A stretch of 6,169 nt of DNA from contig JAEZSL010000279.1 in assembly GCA_023443925.1 (NCBI GenBank), positions 1 through 6,169 on the forward strand, given 5' to 3'. A program made the position numbers and the translations under genes. The stretch comes from Bacillota bacterium. Its GTDB lineage: Bacteria; Bacillota_A; Clostridia; Lachnospirales; Lachnospiraceae. The notes under the pieces are model-generated. The model made no database searches. It worked only from the letters and a program-made list of their open reading frames with translations, and was not told the DNA's origin. The number at the start of each line of letters is the position of its first letter. Positions within the stretch are counted from its first letter, which is position 1. This document shows, piece after piece, positions 1-5,843 of the stretch.

Positions 1-58
1 TTCTGGCTTCATCTTCGATTTTTGCATTTACAACTAAGGATAACTCGTATTGATTCAT
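1..58 (-). CDS. rpsF: 30S ribosomal protein S6, N-terminal part (runs off the left edge)
   Basis: Reading leftwards from the ATG at 58-56 gives MNQYELSLVVNAKIEDEAR, 19 residues, before the window ends. This matches the first beta strand and the start of helix 1 of bacterial S6, whose clostridial members begin with M-N-(K/Q)-Y-E-L and have a V-V-x-A-K-I-E-D stretch. S6 binds the central domain of 16S rRNA together with S18 in the small-subunit platform. The start is fixed by a near-perfect Shine-Dalgarno AAGGAGGTG (67-75) eight bases upstream. In Firmicutes rpsF usually leads an rpsF-ssb-rpsR operon, so ssb and rpsR would be expected beyond the left edge, but that cannot be seen here. The identification comes from a short fragment, yet the motif, the ribosome-binding site and the leader agree. 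Confidence 0.85.
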   Translation of the reverse strand, partial: MNQYELSLVVNAKIEDEAR

Positions 59-96
59 AGTTGTTGCACCTCCTTCTGGTCTCTGGCCCTTTATCG

Positions 97-121
97 CAAT
101 GACCCGCTGCGGGTTGCATTG
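97..121 (-). promoter_or_regulatory. Hairpin in the rpsF 5' leader, candidate S6:S18 autoregulatory site
   Basis: In the transcript this folds as CAATG, a CA bulge, ACCCG, a CAG loop, CGGGT, CATTG: two perfect 5-bp helices separated by a one-sided bulge. It sits in the leader about 40 bases before the rpsF start. Leaders of rpsF in many bacteria carry an RNA that mimics the S18-binding part of 16S rRNA, with a conserved CCG next to an asymmetric bulge, and the S6:S18 complex represses translation through it. The position and the bulge/CCG arrangement fit that idea. I have not aligned it to the published consensus, so the functional call is inference. Confidence 0.4.
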
Positions 122-196
122 ACAGACTGGATTCATATGATCTCCGCCTGTGTGTAAAGAGCAAGGAAAAATTTGTTTAACATATCACGAATACAT

Positions 197-225
197 ATTT
201 TATCATATATTGTAAGGCTTGGCAA
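197..225 (-). promoter_or_regulatory. Sigma-A-type promoter of rpsF
   Basis: On the minus strand there is a -35 TTGCCA (220-225), a 17-bp spacer and a -10 TAAAAT (197-202). The -10 is preceded by TGA, making an extended -10. Transcription would start near 190 and give a leader of about 130 bases containing the 97-121 hairpin. It faces the rpsF gene and lies downstream of the terminator of the preceding operon, as expected for an independently transcribed ribosomal operon. Confidence 0.7.
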
Positions 226-265
226 GTTCTTTTTATAATATATTTTAAACCGCCCGATTTATATA

Positions 266-297
266 ATCCGATGGAAGGCAGTTAGCTTCCACCGGAT
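266..297. repeat. 12-bp inverted repeat with 8-base loop between terminator and rpsF promoter
   Basis: ATCCG-A-TGGAAG is followed by an 8-base loop and CTTCCA-C-CGGAT. Read on the minus strand the odd position becomes a G-U pair, so the minus-strand RNA could form a continuous 12-bp stem, while the plus-strand RNA would carry an A-C mismatch. This asymmetry suggests the structure acts in minus-strand RNA. No run of T follows the stem, so it is not a typical intrinsic terminator. It may be a back-up stop or an RNA-end stabiliser for the gene upstream, or a protein-binding dyad. Confidence 0.55.
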
Positions 298-348
298 GTG
301 GCTTGAGTTCCTGTTTCAGATCATTAACCCCTTTCTGAGAAATGGTAT

Positions 349-380
349 AAAAATTGCCGACAGTTGTTATACTGTCGGCA
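349..380 (-). terminator. Intrinsic terminator of the flavoprotein gene
   Basis: A perfect 10-bp GC-rich stem, TGCCGACAGT (355-364) with ACTGTCGGCA (371-380) and a 6-base loop, is followed on the minus strand by ATTTTT. It begins 29 bases past the TAG at 409-411. The other strand lacks a T run after the stem, so the terminator is directed at minus-strand transcription. Confidence 0.88.
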
Positions 381-408
381 TTCTATTATCTCTTGTTCAA
401 AACAATTA

Positions 409-1470
409 CTACATCTGCTTCCCAAAAAAGTCTTCCAGAACCTCCTGCACCGTTCTGATCCGGTCTTCCTTATAAGCATAAGCTCCGCAGAATAACAAAG
501 ATTCTTCAAGATTCCCCCTGGCAGCATTTGAAAGAGCTTCTGTAATACAGTAAGGCGTCTCAGCCGGGTTGCAGCTTCTAATGCAATGATGGCAGCGCTT
601 TACCGGTATTCTTCCCATAAGTACCCTGTCCATAAATACATTCTTAATAGCCCTTCCCGGCATACCTACCGGGCTTTTTACGATGACAATGTCTTCCTTT
701 TTGCAATTAATATAAGCCTGTTTGTAACTGATATCTGCATCGCATTCAACCGTAGTAACAAACTTGGTGGCTACCTGGATACCGTCTGCCCCCAGTGAAA
801 AATAATGTTCCATATCCTGTTTATCTTGTATTCCGCCCGCAACAATGACCGGTATGTCTTTACCATACTTGGCCGCATAATCCTTAGTTAAGGTTATAAT
901 GCTCTTAATTTCTTCATCGTAGGCAGCATCGTCTATATTTTGCAGCTGTTCCGGTGAAAAGCCCAGATGTCCTCCGGCTTTCGGCCCTTCTATAATAATA
1001 GCATCCGGCGTTACATTGTTCTTTCTGTCCCACAGTTTTAAGATAACGCTGGCGGCTTTTAAAGAAGAAACGATGGGTACCAGTTTTGTCTTGCTGCCTT
1101 TCGCGATTTCAGGCAGTTCCGTAGGAAGCCCGGCACCTGAAATAATCAAGTCAATGCCGTTTTTAATAGCTTCCTTAACATATCTGGCGTAATTCTGGGT
1201 TGCTACCATAATATTAACGCCTAAAATACCGGAAGGAGCTAATTTTCTAGCCCTTTTAATATGTTCTCCAATCATTCTGAGATTGGCTTCCAGAGGATTA
1301 CGGTCAAAATCCGGTTCAGAAAACCCAATCTGAGCGGTAGATATTACTCCGATGCCGCCTCTTGCTGCGACTGCGCCGGCCAGAGAGCTAAGGCTGATTC
1401 CAACCCCCATTCCACCCTGGATAATGGGAAGTTTTGCCGTAAGATTTCCAATTTTAAGTTCTTTGTACAT
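409..1470 (-). CDS. Nitronate monooxygenase / FabK-like NAD(P)H-dependent flavin oxidoreductase
   Basis: This 353-residue FMN TIM-barrel protein belongs to the 2-nitropropane dioxygenase family. The family marks are the N-terminal FMN loop IIQGGMGVGIS (16-26), EGPKAGGHLG (161-170) with the His168 that corresponds to the catalytic histidine of nitronate monooxygenases, VIVAGGI (208-214) and GADGIQVATKF (228-238) in the phosphate-binding part. Near the C-terminus is a cysteine cluster, C293-x2-C296-x3-C300-x7-C308, which true FabK enoyl-ACP reductases do not usually have. The likely role is cytosolic flavin-dependent oxidation of nitronates or a related reductase activity; the family is over-annotated, so the substrate is open. 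The start chosen is the ATG at 1470, which has AGAGG a few bases upstream. The in-frame ATG at 1506 lies in repeat sequence without a ribosome-binding site. The gene is monocistronic, with a strong terminator behind it. Confidence 0.85.
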   Translation of the reverse strand: MYKELKIGNLTAKLPIIQGGMGVGISLSSLAGAVAARGGIGVISTAQIGFSEPDFDRNPLEANLRMIGEHIKRARKLAPSGILGVNIMVATQNYARYVKEAIKNGIDLIISGAGLPTELPEIAKGSKTKLVPIVSSLKAASVILKLWDRKNNVTPDAIIIEGPKAGGHLGFSPEQLQNIDDAAYDEEIKSIITLTKDYAAKYGKDIPVIVAGGIQDKQDMEHYFSLGADGIQVATKFVTTVECDADISYKQAYINCKKEDIVIVKSPVGMPGRAIKNVFMDRVLMGRIPVKRCHHCIRSCNPAETPYCITEALSNAARGNLEESLLFCGAYAYKEDRIRTVQEVLEDFFGKQM

Positions 1471-1491
1471 ATTACCTCTTTTCCATGCATA

Positions 1492-1613
1492 ATTGCATTG
1501 CATCATTGCATTGCATAATTACACTGCATCATTGCATTGCATATTTGCATTGCATATTTGCATTGCACCATTGCATTGTATTATATTGCATTGCATTAAT
1601 ACTGCATTGAATC
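1492..1613. repeat. Array of 13-bp direct repeats, consensus ATTGCATTGCATM
   Basis: Seven units follow one another without a gap from 1492 to 1582: ATTGCATTGCATC, then ATTGCATTGCATA, ATTACACTGCATC, ATTGCATTGCATA, TTTGCATTGCATA, TTTGCATTGCACC and ATTGCATTGTATT. Two further units (1585-1597 and 1601-1613) follow, each preceded by a 2-3 base insertion, and a decayed unit is visible at 1617-1628. The bases just left of the array (1479-1491) look like another worn copy. The array ends 21 bases upstream of the start codon of the flavoprotein gene, so it lies in that gene's leader or promoter. A 13-bp unit is neither a codon multiple nor a helical turn. The pattern of exact central units and decaying edges is that of a slippage-generated minisatellite. 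Confidence 0.9.
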
Positions 1614-1883
1614 ATGTTGCACTGTATAATATGTGCCGCATCGTCGCTGCCATAATATTATTACCGGCTGTTAATCACATTGTTTTTGCAGTACTAGCTG
1701 CAAATTTATGCCGCTTTGCTATCGACATTCATGTAACTTCGCTATTACAATGCTTTATACATATTATATACTAATGCAAACCTGCATTTCTATCAGAATT
1801 TAACTTATGTTTCAATAAGCCTATACCCTGATTGAGATGAAATCTTGCAGAGGTAATATTAATTCTTTATCGGTTCCTTCCGA
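1614..1883. other. Intergenic stretch between the repeat array and the channel gene
   Basis: I see no gene here. It holds a 7-bp dyad TTTGCAG-(6)-CTGCAAA at 1685-1704, a smaller dyad AATGCA-(4)-TGCATT at 1773-1788, and the promoter candidate listed separately. There is no convincing terminator for the channel gene that ends at 1884. A short 5-bp hairpin overlaps the stop codon but has no T run. The channel transcript may therefore read through towards the flavoprotein gene. Confidence 0.5.
1787..1815 (-). promoter_or_regulatory. Candidate promoter of the flavoprotein gene
   Basis: On the minus strand there is a TTGAAA -35 (1810-1815), a 17-bp spacer and a TAGAAA -10 (1787-1792) preceded by TGA as an extended -10. 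If used, the transcript would carry a leader of about 310 bases including the whole 13-bp repeat array. Other TATAAT-like hexamers lie closer, for example on the minus strand near 1580 and 1766, but without a fitting -35. The call is tentative. Confidence 0.35.
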
Positions 1884-3116
1884 TTAATGCCTGCCCCACA
1901 TTCTCAGATCCTGACCCGTAGGATTCTGGAAAATCCTGAGCCCGAATTCCGTCGCCACCGACAGGATATGGTCAAAGATATCTGCCTGGAGGTTTTCATA
2001 ACTGACCCAGTCGGTATATTTCGTAAAAGCGTAGATCTCCAAAGGCAGGCCGAATTCTCCTGGCGGCAGCTGCCTGACGATACGTGACATTCCTTTGTGT
2101 ATACCCGGGCAGTTTTCAATATAATTTGATATATAAATCCGGAAAGAACCGATGTTGGTCAGATGCATCCCATTGATAGGCAGATCATTTTCCGTACCGT
2201 GTTCTTCATTATACTTATTTATTTCCTCTTCCTTTTTGAGCATATATTCCCGCAGGTAACGGATTTGTTTAAACTTTTCCAGCATCTCCTCCGTACAGAA
2301 TCCAATGCTGGTGGTATCAATATAGATGGCTCTTTTTATTCGCCTGCCCCCGGACTCCGTCATCCCCCTCCAGTTCTTAAAGGAATCAGATACCAGTGCA
2401 TAAGCCGGTATGGTAACAATGGTATGGTCAAAATTCCGTACTTTCACCGTGTTCAGCGTTATTTCCACTACTTCTCCATCTGCGCCGTATTTATCCATCT
2501 CAATCCAGTCACCTATCCGCAGCATGTTGTTGGAGGTCAGCTGGATTCCAGCTACGAATCCTAAGATGGAATCCTTAAAAACCAGCGAGAAAACTGCCGT
2601 TAAGGCACCGATACCACTTAAAAGCGCCAGGGGACTCTGGCCCATCATGTTTGCCACAATGATAATGCCCGCTACAATGTAAATCACGATTTTTACAACC
2701 TGGATAAGACCTTTCATAGGCCGTACCCGGGAGACAGGGTAAAACTGATAAATTTCATTAATGGAATCCAGCACCGCATTCAGCACCAGTATGGCTATTA
2801 TAAAAATATAAGTTAAGGTGACCCTCTTTATAAACACCTCGTAGTACTGAAAAACCGGGGCAAAATTATACACCACAACACCCGGAAGAATAAGAGCCAG
2901 CCGGTGGAACACCTGTCTGTTCAGCATTATCTCGTCCCATTTATGTTTCGTCCCCGCAATATACCGGGTCAGGAGCTTTAAAATAATCTTCTTTGTAATC
3001 AGATTTATGGCGATACAAAGAATAACAAGTATAACCACCATAATTGCGCCGGATAAATAAACTGCATAGATGGGTTTTAATCCACGCTCCATAAATAGGT
3101 TTTTAAAATATTCCAT
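1884..3116 (-). CDS. MscS-family mechanosensitive ion channel, YbdG-like
   Basis: This 410-residue membrane protein is close in size to E. coli YbdG (MscM, about 415 residues). Hydrophobic segments lie near residues 20-42, 72-90, 99-117 and 139-158. They are followed by the pore-lining helix at 162-193, rich in Gly and Ala (LLSGIGALTAVFSLVFKDS), which is the MscS signature. The cytoplasmic beta domain follows: IGDWIEM (201-207), VVEITLNTVKVRNFD (216-230) and TIPAYALVSDSF (235-246). The stretch NWRGMTESGGRRIKRAIYID (248-267) and the long charged insertion after it (about 285-315) are typical of the YbdG branch rather than of small MscS. Its role is to release solutes when membrane tension rises on osmotic downshock. 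The start has GGGAAGG a few bases upstream. It lies 161 bases behind the dehydrogenase gene, has a promoter of its own, and no functional tie to its neighbours is evident. Confidence 0.88.
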   Translation of the reverse strand: MEYFKNLFMERGLKPIYAVYLSGAIMVVILVILCIAINLITKKIILKLLTRYIAGTKHKWDEIMLNRQVFHRLALILPGVVVYNFAPVFQYYEVFIKRVTLTYIFIIAILVLNAVLDSINEIYQFYPVSRVRPMKGLIQVVKIVIYIVAGIIIVANMMGQSPLALLSGIGALTAVFSLVFKDSILGFVAGIQLTSNNMLRIGDWIEMDKYGADGEVVEITLNTVKVRNFDHTIVTIPAYALVSDSFKNWRGMTESGGRRIKRAIYIDTTSIGFCTEEMLEKFKQIRYLREYMLKKEEEINKYNEEHGTENDLPINGMHLTNIGSFRIYISNYIENCPGIHKGMSRIVRQLPPGEFGLPLEIYAFTKYTDWVSYENLQADIFDHILSVATEFGLRIFQNPTGQDLRMWGRH

Positions 3117-3236
3117 GATATCCTTCCCTTTCCGCTTCTATCACGCTGTACATAAGAACCTTTCAAACAGCTTTACCTTATATGGAATATGCATTTAATT
3201 ACCGGTTCATTCCTTTCGGATATAATATGTATATAA

Positions 3237-3265
3237 ATATAATTTATTCAATCAGCTTATGGCAA
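3237..3265 (-). promoter_or_regulatory. Candidate promoter of the mechanosensitive channel gene
   Basis: On the minus strand there is a TTGCCA -35 (3260-3265), a 17-bp spacer and a TTATAT -10 (3237-3242); TATATT one base further gives an 18-bp spacer. Transcription would begin near 3230, leaving a leader of about 110 bases. I see no intrinsic terminator between the dehydrogenase stop (3278) and this point, so read-through from the dehydrogenase gene could add to its expression. Confidence 0.5.
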
Positions 3266-3277
3266 TTGGTATATCAC

Positions 3278-4435
3278 TTATTGTACAATATCTGCCCAGG
3301 CTTTCGTACGACTGCTATAAAGACAAGCTTCCACCAGCTTCATAATATAATGTCCATCCCTAAAGGTAGCATAACCAGCCAAATCCTGCGTAAAGCTTTC
3401 GCTTAAAATTGATTCATAAAACGAATTTACCGCACTTTTTAACGCATCGGCCCAGCCCAGGGAATGGCCGCCGGGCAAAGCTGCATAAGACTTCGCCCCT
3501 CCGGTCAGAAACTGGGGACCTGCGTATATTTCCTCATTTCCCGTATCCCGGTGCCCGACCCATAACTTATCAGCCCTCTCCTGTTCCCAGGTCAGGGCTG
3601 CTTCACTTCCGTTGATCGTAATATCCAAACCATTCTTTTTACCGGCACTCACCTGGGATAAATCAATCAGTCCCTGGGTTCCGTCATCAAACCGTACCAT
3701 GATAAAGGCAGCATCTTCCGAATGAATAGGAATCTCTTCCACGGTATTACCGTGTTTTTCCGCATAGGTGCCTCCAACCTTATCCGTCCGCTTTCTCACG
3801 GGATGGACCGTAATCAGATTGGCATACACCGATGTAATACGCCGATCCAATATGTACTGTAAAATATCAAAGCAGTGGGAGCCGATATCCGCCACTGCCC
3901 GTGATTCTCCTCCCACCTTGGGATCCAGCCTCCAGTCATAGTCGGTATCGTATAAAAGCCAATCCTGAAGATATCTGGCATAAACCAACAGTACTTTACC
4001 AATACTCTGGTTTTTAACACGTTCATGCATTTCTCTTACCATGGCATTATGTCTGTAATTAAAATTAACACCGGCGGCAACTCCCTTTTCCCGGGCAGCG
4101 AAAACCAGTTCCTCCGATTCGGCAAAAGTCAGGGTCAGGGGTTTCTCGCAGTATACATGTTTGCCGCTTTCTATTATGGCTTTATTAATACTGTAATGCA
4201 TGGCACTTGGCGTGCAGTTATGTACAATGTCAATTGTTTCATCTTTAAGCATCTCTGTATAGTCCGAATAACAAACCGGAATCTTAAACTGTTCCTTTAC
4301 AGACTTAGCCATATCGGCATTCTGATCCGCAATGGCAGCGACTTCGGTGCCCGGAATTCTGCGAATTGCTTCAATATGCTGCTTACCGATAAATCCGGTA
4401 CCAATAATTCCAACCCGTAAAACCTGTGAACCCAT
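3278..4435 (-). CDS. Gfo/Idh/MocA-family NAD(P)-dependent sugar or polyol dehydrogenase
   Basis: This 385-residue protein is of normal family length. An N-terminal Rossmann fold carries VGIIGTGFIGKQH (8-20) with the GxGxxG loop (G12, G14, G17). The substrate-binding alpha/beta domain follows, with the family lysine in CEKPL (96-100, Lys98) and the active-site pair in AVADIGSHCFDIL (Asp183, His187). Such enzymes oxidise a ring or chain hydroxyl of sugars, inositols or glycosides in the cytosol. The substrate is not readable from these motifs. The start at 4435 has AAGGAGAG at the right distance. The gene is transcribed divergently from a LacI-family regulator, and an operator-like dyad lies over its promoter start, so it is probably repressed by that neighbour until a carbohydrate inducer appears. 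The isomerase-like gene beyond the regulator is a likely pathway partner. Confidence 0.88.
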   Translation of the reverse strand: MGSQVLRVGIIGTGFIGKQHIEAIRRIPGTEVAAIADQNADMAKSVKEQFKIPVCYSDYTEMLKDETIDIVHNCTPSAMHYSINKAIIESGKHVYCEKPLTLTFAESEELVFAAREKGVAAGVNFNYRHNAMVREMHERVKNQSIGKVLLVYARYLQDWLLYDTDYDWRLDPKVGGESRAVADIGSHCFDILQYILDRRITSVYANLITVHPVRKRTDKVGGTYAEKHGNTVEEIPIHSEDAAFIMVRFDDGTQGLIDLSQVSAGKKNGLDITINGSEAALTWEQERADKLWVGHRDTGNEEIYAGPQFLTGGAKSYAALPGGHSLGWADALKSAVNSFYESILSESFTQDLAGYATFRDGHYIMKLVEACLYSSRTKAWADIVQ

Positions 4436-4455
4436 ACTTTACTCTCCTTTTATTA

Positions 4456-4465
4456 TTTACTGTAA
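4456..4465. promoter_or_regulatory. TTTACTGTAA element in the dehydrogenase leader
   Basis: TTTACTGTAA, containing the 9-bp palindrome TTAC-T-GTAA, lies between the dehydrogenase promoter and its start codon. The identical ten bases recur at 4682-4691, overlapping the upstream dyad. It may be an accessory regulator site; alternatively it is chance in AT-rich sequence. Confidence 0.35.
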
Positions 4466-4479
4466 CTTTTAATTTATTT

Positions 4480-4494
4480 ATGTAAAGTTTACAT
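4480..4494. promoter_or_regulatory. Operator-like perfect palindrome over the dehydrogenase transcription start
   Basis: ATGTAAA-G-TTTACAT is a perfect 15-bp dyad. It begins five bases downstream of the dehydrogenase -10 box and so covers the expected start point near 4492, the classic place for a repressor to block transcription. TGTAAA/TTTACA half-sites are common in LacI-family operators, but those normally meet at a central CG; here a single G is in the middle. A related dyad lies at 4687-4698 and a spaced one at 5844-5866. The adjacent LacI-type protein is the obvious candidate to bind it. Confidence 0.7.
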
Positions 4495-4498
4495 TTTA

Positions 4499-4527
4499 AT
4501 ACTATCTGTATTATAGGTAATTGTCAA
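4499..4527 (-). promoter_or_regulatory. Promoter of the Gfo/Idh/MocA dehydrogenase gene
   Basis: On the minus strand there is a consensus -35 TTGACA (4522-4527), a 17-bp spacer and a TAGTAT -10 (4499-4504). Upstream of the -35 (about 4528-4560) lie runs of A and T of the kind that act as an UP element. The transcript would start near 4492 and have a leader of about 56 bases. The combination suggests a strong promoter that needs repression, in line with the dyad just downstream. Confidence 0.72.
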
Positions 4528-4681
4528 TATATTTTAATGTTTTATAATATATTTTTTATTTATATTGCATATTTTTTAACAAACTACATGCATTTTTATA
4601 CTTTCCAATGTAATTATTTAAAATTATTTTGGATATAAATCGAACCAAACAGCTTCATGATCTTTAAAACAAATCAATTAT
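4528..4681. other. Extremely AT-rich spacer of the divergent control region
   Basis: This stretch is almost all A and T with several runs such as ATTTTTTATT and ATTTTTTAAC. I find no open reading frame with a ribosome-binding site and no RNA gene. The part next to the dehydrogenase -35 may serve as an UP element. The rest may provide flexible or bent DNA between the two dyads, which are about 200 bp apart centre to centre. Confidence 0.5.
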
Positions 4682-4698
4682 TTTACTGTAAATTTACA
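4682..4698. promoter_or_regulatory. Second operator-like site in the divergent region
   Basis: Two overlapping perfect palindromes are present: TTTAC-T-GTAAA (4682-4692) and TGTAAA-TTTACA (4687-4698). The second shares its TTTACATTTT right side with the dyad at 4480-4494 but lacks the central G. It lies about 100 bp upstream of the expected start of the regulator gene and about 200 bp from the dehydrogenase start. It is thus placed to hold one end of a repression loop rather than to block polymerase directly. This function is inferred. Confidence 0.55.
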
Positions 4699-4758
4699 TT
4701 TTGTTTATTTGACACATCTTTATATTAATCTTTCTCTTATCCGCAGCCGAATTACTCC

Positions 4759-4776
4759 TTTACATTATTTACATTA
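4759..4776 (+). repeat. Tandem TTTACATTA direct repeat in the regulator promoter
   Basis: Two exact 9-bp copies of TTTACATTA stand head to tail. The first copy supplies the -35 hexamer TTTACA of the regulator's promoter. The same TTTACATT half-site forms the right arm of the dyads at 4480-4494 and 4687-4698, so these copies may be half-sites for autoregulation. Confidence 0.6.
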
Positions 4777-4787
4777 CCCGATATACT
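4759..4787 (+). promoter_or_regulatory. Promoter of the LacI-family regulator gene
   Basis: There is a TTTACA -35 (4759-4764), an exact 17-bp spacer and a TATACT -10 (4782-4787). Transcription would start near 4794, with a leader of about 35 bases. A TTGACA at 4709-4714 has no matching -10 at 16-18 bp and was not preferred. Confidence 0.65.
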
Positions 4788-4828
4788 ATACTAGAACAAA
4801 TTATACTATTTTTTTGCAGGAGATTGTT

Positions 4829-5836
4829 ATGAAGAGAAGTTCGATTACTATAGAAGAAATAGCAGAAAAAGCTAATGTTTCCATTGCTACCGTATCCCGT
4901 ATCATTAATCATAAAGACTCAGTAAAACCGGAAACCAGACAGCGGGTTTTAGACGTAATGCAGGAACTTAATTTTCTTCCCCGAACCGCCGCTCCTTTGT
5001 CCGATGCCAATAGTAATGTGATCCTTATGTGCGTTCCCGAATTTGACAATCCCTTTAACAGTCTGGTTATTAACGGGGTGCAAAAGTCCGCCCACGAACA
5101 CGGTTATGATGTCCTGCTGCTTCAGGCCAAGTCCTTTTACACCGACAGCAGTGATTATACCAATATATTAAAGAACAATTCCATCGCCGGGATTATTATA
5201 CTATCCTCCGTACCCCACCCAAAACTCATTGAAGAATTATCCTTTCGGTGTCCGGTGGTTATGTGCTCCGAGTATTGTGAAGAGTATAATGTTCCTTTCG
5301 TCAGTATCGACGATGTGGCGGCCGCTAAGACAGCAGTAAGTTATCTGATTTCCTCGGGCTGCAAAAAGATCGGCATGATTAACTGTTCTTTGAAACACAA
5401 ATATGCAAGGCACCGGGAACAGGGTTACCGCGAGGCATTAGAAGCTGCGGGGATGACTGTTAACGAATCCTGGATTGCCCATATTTCCTCTGTTAATTAC
5501 AGTCTGGCCTTATCTAACGCCATGCATATATTAAGCCTGCCCGACCGTCCGGATGCATTCTTTGCCGCTTCCGACGTATTTGCCGTCAGTGTCATGAACG
5601 GAGCCAGAAAACTCGGTTTGTCCGTACCGGAGGACGTATCTGTCGTAGGCTTTGATAACATTGAATTGTCTACCATGACGGAACCCCAGATTACTACCAT
5701 CGAACAGCCTTCCTATCAGCTCGGCTTTCAATCCTGCGAACTTCTGGTAGAAAAAATCAATAAGCCTTTTATCGAAGATAAACAGATTATACTTGGCACC
5801 GAATTGATTGTCCGGGGATCTACATTATTAAAATAA
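4829..5836 (+). CDS. LacI/GalR-family transcriptional regulator
   Basis: This 335-residue protein is of standard length for the family. The helix-turn-helix is ITIEEIAEKANVSIATVSRIIN (6-27), followed by VKPETRQRVLDVMQELNFLP (32-51). The periplasmic-binding-protein-like ligand domain runs from about residue 64, with the usual late motifs PDAFFAASD (241-249), VPEDVSVVGFDNIE (266-279), TTIEQP (289-294) and a C-terminal ELIVRGS (325-331). The start at 4829 has AGGAG upstream; the frame stays open to an ATG at 4709, but that extension lies in the promoter region. The hinge is odd: after Pro51 it reads RTAAPLSDANSN, with Pro56 where Arg is usual and the hinge leucine one place early. It probably represses its own gene, the divergent dehydrogenase and the downstream isomerase, released by a sugar ligand that cannot be deduced. 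Confidence 0.92.
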   Translation: MKRSSITIEEIAEKANVSIATVSRIINHKDSVKPETRQRVLDVMQELNFLPRTAAPLSDANSNVILMCVPEFDNPFNSLVINGVQKSAHEHGYDVLLLQAKSFYTDSSDYTNILKNNSIAGIIILSSVPHPKLIEELSFRCPVVMCSEYCEEYNVPFVSIDDVAAAKTAVSYLISSGCKKIGMINCSLKHKYARHREQGYREALEAAGMTVNESWIAHISSVNYSLALSNAMHILSLPDRPDAFFAASDVFAVSVMNGARKLGLSVPEDVSVVGFDNIELSTMTEPQITTIEQPSYQLGFQSCELLVEKINKPFIEDKQIILGTELIVRGSTLLK

Positions 5837-5843
5837 CTGTTAC

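Noticed and set aside
1471..1506. Twelve-residue N-terminal extension of the flavoprotein
   Set aside because: The extension is encoded by repeat and ribosome-binding-site sequence; the ATG at 1470 has its own AGAGG and gives the normal family N-terminus.
1492..1613. The repeat array as a CRISPR or as plasmid-type iterons
   Set aside because: Units are directly tandem with no spacers, which excludes CRISPR. No replication gene or DnaA-box cluster is nearby, which makes iterons unlikely.
1493..1774. Plus-strand open frame of 93 codons running through the 13-bp repeats
   Set aside because: It is a by-product of the repeat array: the peptide is a degenerate LHCI-type repeat, there is no ribosome-binding site, and the second half has no recognisable domain.
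1869..1884. Hairpin ATCGG-(6)-CCGAT at the end of the channel gene as a terminator
   Set aside because: Only five base pairs, overlapping the stop codon, and followed by AAAGAATT rather than a T run.
2163..2682. Plus-strand open frames of up to 133 codons opposite the channel gene
   Set aside because: They are antisense shadows of a clearly conserved membrane channel and contain no domain or ribosome-binding site of their own.
4025..4420. Plus-strand open frame of 131 codons opposite the dehydrogenase N-terminus
   Set aside because: It is an antisense shadow of the Rossmann domain, which has all its family motifs on the minus strand.
4709..4828. Forty-residue N-terminal extension of the LacI-family regulator
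   Set aside because: It covers the promoter and leader, has no ribosome-binding site, and family members begin a few residues before the helix-turn-helix, as the ATG at 4829 does.
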